A stretch of 64,000 nt of DNA, from NCBI GenBank assembly GCA_933228675.1, contig OW121743.1:49751422-49815421 (forward strand), given 5' to 3'. The DNA is from Stomorhina lunata (lineage: Eukaryota > Arthropoda > Insecta > Diptera > Rhiniidae). Under the pieces are notes generated by a model that saw only the letters and a list, made by a program, of their open reading frames with translations, had not been told where the DNA came from and did not search any database. Positions 62,270 to 64,000 of this stretch are shown here, one piece after another. The number at the start of each line of letters is the position of its first letter. The stretch's first letter is position 1. The position numbers were made by a program, and so were the translations under genes.

Positions 62270-62945
62270 TGAGGGTCATTGACCGTGCTTAGAATGGTTT
62301 TCCAGGCGCCTTGTTCTTATGCGCTTCTTCTCCAGTTTATCGCATTAAGCTTTGAAAGGTTGTTTTGGACTTGGTATTTTCACCGGAATTTTGGTCGTCC
62401 CCTTTTACATCTTCCTTCAGAATCTTTAGAATATTCGAAAAACTTTTTTGCTGCAGCAGTTCCATTCAGTCGCACAACGTGTCCAAGCCAGCGCAGTCTA
62501 TGTATTTTTACACACTTTACTATATCGACGTTGTCGTAAAGCACTTACACTTATCCACTTACGCTTACATATTTTCAGTATAATTTTTCTCCCGAAAACT
62601 ACAAGCATAGGTTCATCACTTCGAGTAAGTGTCCAAGTATGCCAAATATTAGCGCAGGTACGATAAGCGTCTTGTAAAGCTTAATCTTTGTTTACCGAAA
62701 AAGGGCCTTGTACTTTAATTTTTTTCTTAAACCAAAGTAGCATCTATCTATTAGCAAGAATAGTTCTTCACTTGATTTCCAAACAGATATTATTTGTTTT
62801 TTTTTTTCATGGCAAAACTTATGTATACAAATTCATCTACTACCCCGAAGTTGTAGTTATCAACTTTCACAGATTCATTTACCCTAATAGATTCGTTGAA
62901 ATCATCAATTCTTGTCTTCATTTACTAACTTAAATGGCTTATATT
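62270..62945 (-). pseudogene. LINE ORF2 remnant (end of RT to C-terminus)
   Basis: Minus-strand translation across several frames gives, in order, FGVVDEFVYISF, ANRCYFGLRKKLKYKALF, KLYKTLIVPALIFG, LRWLGHVVRLNGTAAAKK, DSEGRCKRGRPKFR, INWRRSA and AWKTILSTVNDPQG. This is the known order of motifs downstream of the reverse transcriptase core in a common insect LINE type (FEVVDSFIYLGS, LYKTLILPVLLYG, RLRWLGHV.RM, GRGRPKLRW). Stops and frameshifts make it non-functional. Confidence 0.8.
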
Positions 62946-63480
62946 TACAACCTGTTCAGGTTAAAGGCCGAACATACTTTACAATTCCATGCGCTTCGAT
63001 CTTATGCGCATATTTTCCAATTTCATACTCTACTTAGTCTTTTCATCGAAATTTCAAATATCCTCTTTCAACATTAGGAGGGCCCGTTTTTTTCTAAACT
63101 AAGCTTTTTAATCTTCTTCTGCTATCCTTGACTCCCGGTGGAGCATCGGGCTTTTTAATAGTAATTGTTTTTTTTTCAGTAGTGGTTTCATTGGATTCCA
63201 ACAATCTGGAGAAATGTTCCCTTAAGATTCTCAGAACGATATCTCTATCTGTCACTGTCACAAGGAAACCTGTTGGTGTTTACAGTAGGAAATGCCTATA
63301 CTCGTACCAAAGCCCTCAGTCTGGTATTATTTTGCTGGTAAAATTATTTGACATCGTTTTGATTTCGTCAAAGCAGACGTCTTTACCTCTTCCATTTTAT
63401 CCGATATCGCTCTTACGCTTCTCGTGTTACTGGCGTCTAAAGAGTAGCTTGATATGCTGCACTTTTTTAGGATAATCTAC
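62946..63480 (-). pseudogene. Second LINE fragment(s), region before the RT core
   Basis: The minus strand reads SDRDIVLRILREHFSRLLES near 63190-63250, like the linker (..W.EHF..LLN..) that precedes the RT domain in LINE ORF2. Near 62960-63010 a scrap resembling a LINE C-terminus (DRSAWN) can be read. The order relative to 62270-62945 suggests two nested or rearranged copies. It is disrupted throughout. Confidence 0.5.
63103..63159 (-). mobile_element. 37-bp insertion with 10-bp target-site duplication
   Basis: GCTTTTTAAT at 63103-63112 and 63150-63159 flanks a 37-bp insert (63113-63149). The insert matches the one at 61513-61556 apart from three substitutions and a slightly different left limit. 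On the minus strand both end in AGAAGAAG. Confidence 0.82.
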
Positions 63481-63488
63481 ATAATATA

Positions 63489-63813
63489 AAGGGTGTCCCA
63501 ACTAGAACCCAATTTTTAAATTTAAAATAAAACACAGATATCAAAAAAAAATCGTGAAACTTTATTATATCGTACGCACGCGATCTTTTAATGAAATTTT
63601 CAACGTTCGACATTTTCGAAGGCGCGTTGTTGTCTTCACATCACTAACAGACCCAGTTTCGGCAAATTTATCGATTAATCTTTTTACAGTTGACTCTTTT
63701 GGAGTATTATTGTAACCCTTCTACTAGCAAACAATAACAATTTTTCAAATGTCAAACAATGACACTTCGAATCGCTTCAAATTTAAATATTGCGTTCTAG
63801 TTGGGACACCCTT
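63489..63813 (-). mobile_element. Non-autonomous mariner-type element with HTH fragment
   Basis: The ends AAGGGTGTCCCAACTAGAAC and their inverse, flanked by TA on both sides, define a 325-bp element. The minus strand still reads STVKRLIDKFAETGSVSDVK, the second helix-turn-helix region of Tc1/mariner transposases ((S)TV.R...KF.ETGSV.D...), then a stop about 25 residues later. The catalytic DDE/D part is deleted, so it can only move, if at all, with help from a full-length relative. Confidence 0.85.
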
Positions 63814-63815
63814 TA

Positions 63816-64000
63816 TAACATAATAGGTTCACTACATTGTAATTTATTTGTTAAAAGTTCCCTGATAGTAAAAGAAATCAATTCAAAAAAAAATGTTTTG
63901 ACAAATGTTTTGATATCAAATTTTATTCAACGTTTTGCAAATAAATTATTTTGACAATCCCTAAGATATGCTATACAATATTTACTTAAATGTCAGAGTT
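63816..64000. other. AT-rich end of window
   Basis: Nothing was recognised. Confidence 0.4.

Noticed and set aside
63128..63475. 115-codon plus-strand frame as a gene
   Set aside because: The opposite strand reads as a decayed LINE segment and part of the frame is a short insertion with a target duplication.

Overview
This 64 kb, AT-rich window looks like nuclear DNA of a higher fly (calyptrate Diptera or close; the species cannot be read from the sequence). Supporting signs are short introns with GT/AG ends, decayed Jockey-like and other LINE remains, a tRNA-headed SINE with a perfect 16-bp target duplication, mariner-type MITEs, large fold-back elements and long simple satellite arrays. 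Only two convincing protein genes are present, both on the minus strand near the left end. The rest is mobile DNA and tandem repeats.

Region by region. 0-12.5 kb holds two paralogous two-exon genes (about 1.75-3.74 kb and 10.2-12.3 kb), each encoding a ~640-residue protein with an N-terminal BED zinc finger and a C-terminal hAT dimerisation domain. Several residues typical of active hAT transposases are missing, so they look domesticated. Between and around them lie a ~3.2 kb fold-back element (family A), two tandem copies of a second repeat family (B) and a full-length SINE. 12.9-25 kb holds fragments of A and B, two arrays of a 29-bp satellite, a short MITE, a family A arm with a ~360-bp GACA expansion, and a minus-strand hammerhead ribozyme motif of the kind found in Penelope-like retroelements. 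25-36 kb carries three arrays of a 31-bp CTTCC-type satellite and an array of ~122-bp hairpin units in a three-unit higher-order repeat. 36.9-39.6 kb is the same CTTCC satellite inverted. 40.5-49.2 kb is a very large palindromic satellite of about 240 units of 31 bp, and 53.2-56.0 kb is a 29-bp relative of it. 57-64 kb is a graveyard of transposons: an inverted-repeat element with a transposon-type pseudogene, a 1.8 kb fold-back, LINE fragments, a mariner MITE and two tiny (~40 bp) insertions with their own target-site duplications.

Satellites make up roughly 37% of the window. Three things stand out. The palindromic satellite occurs in 29-, 31- and 33-bp versions that differ by adding one base pair symmetrically to each arm while keeping the same AAAA spacer. 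Nearly all arrays with a readable orientation point one way left of ~36 kb and the opposite way right of it. Finally, the hammerhead core, with a self-complementary stem III, is complete by eye.

No metabolic pathway or operon is present. The two hAT-derived proteins probably act in the nucleus as DNA-binding factors, but their function is not known from the sequence.
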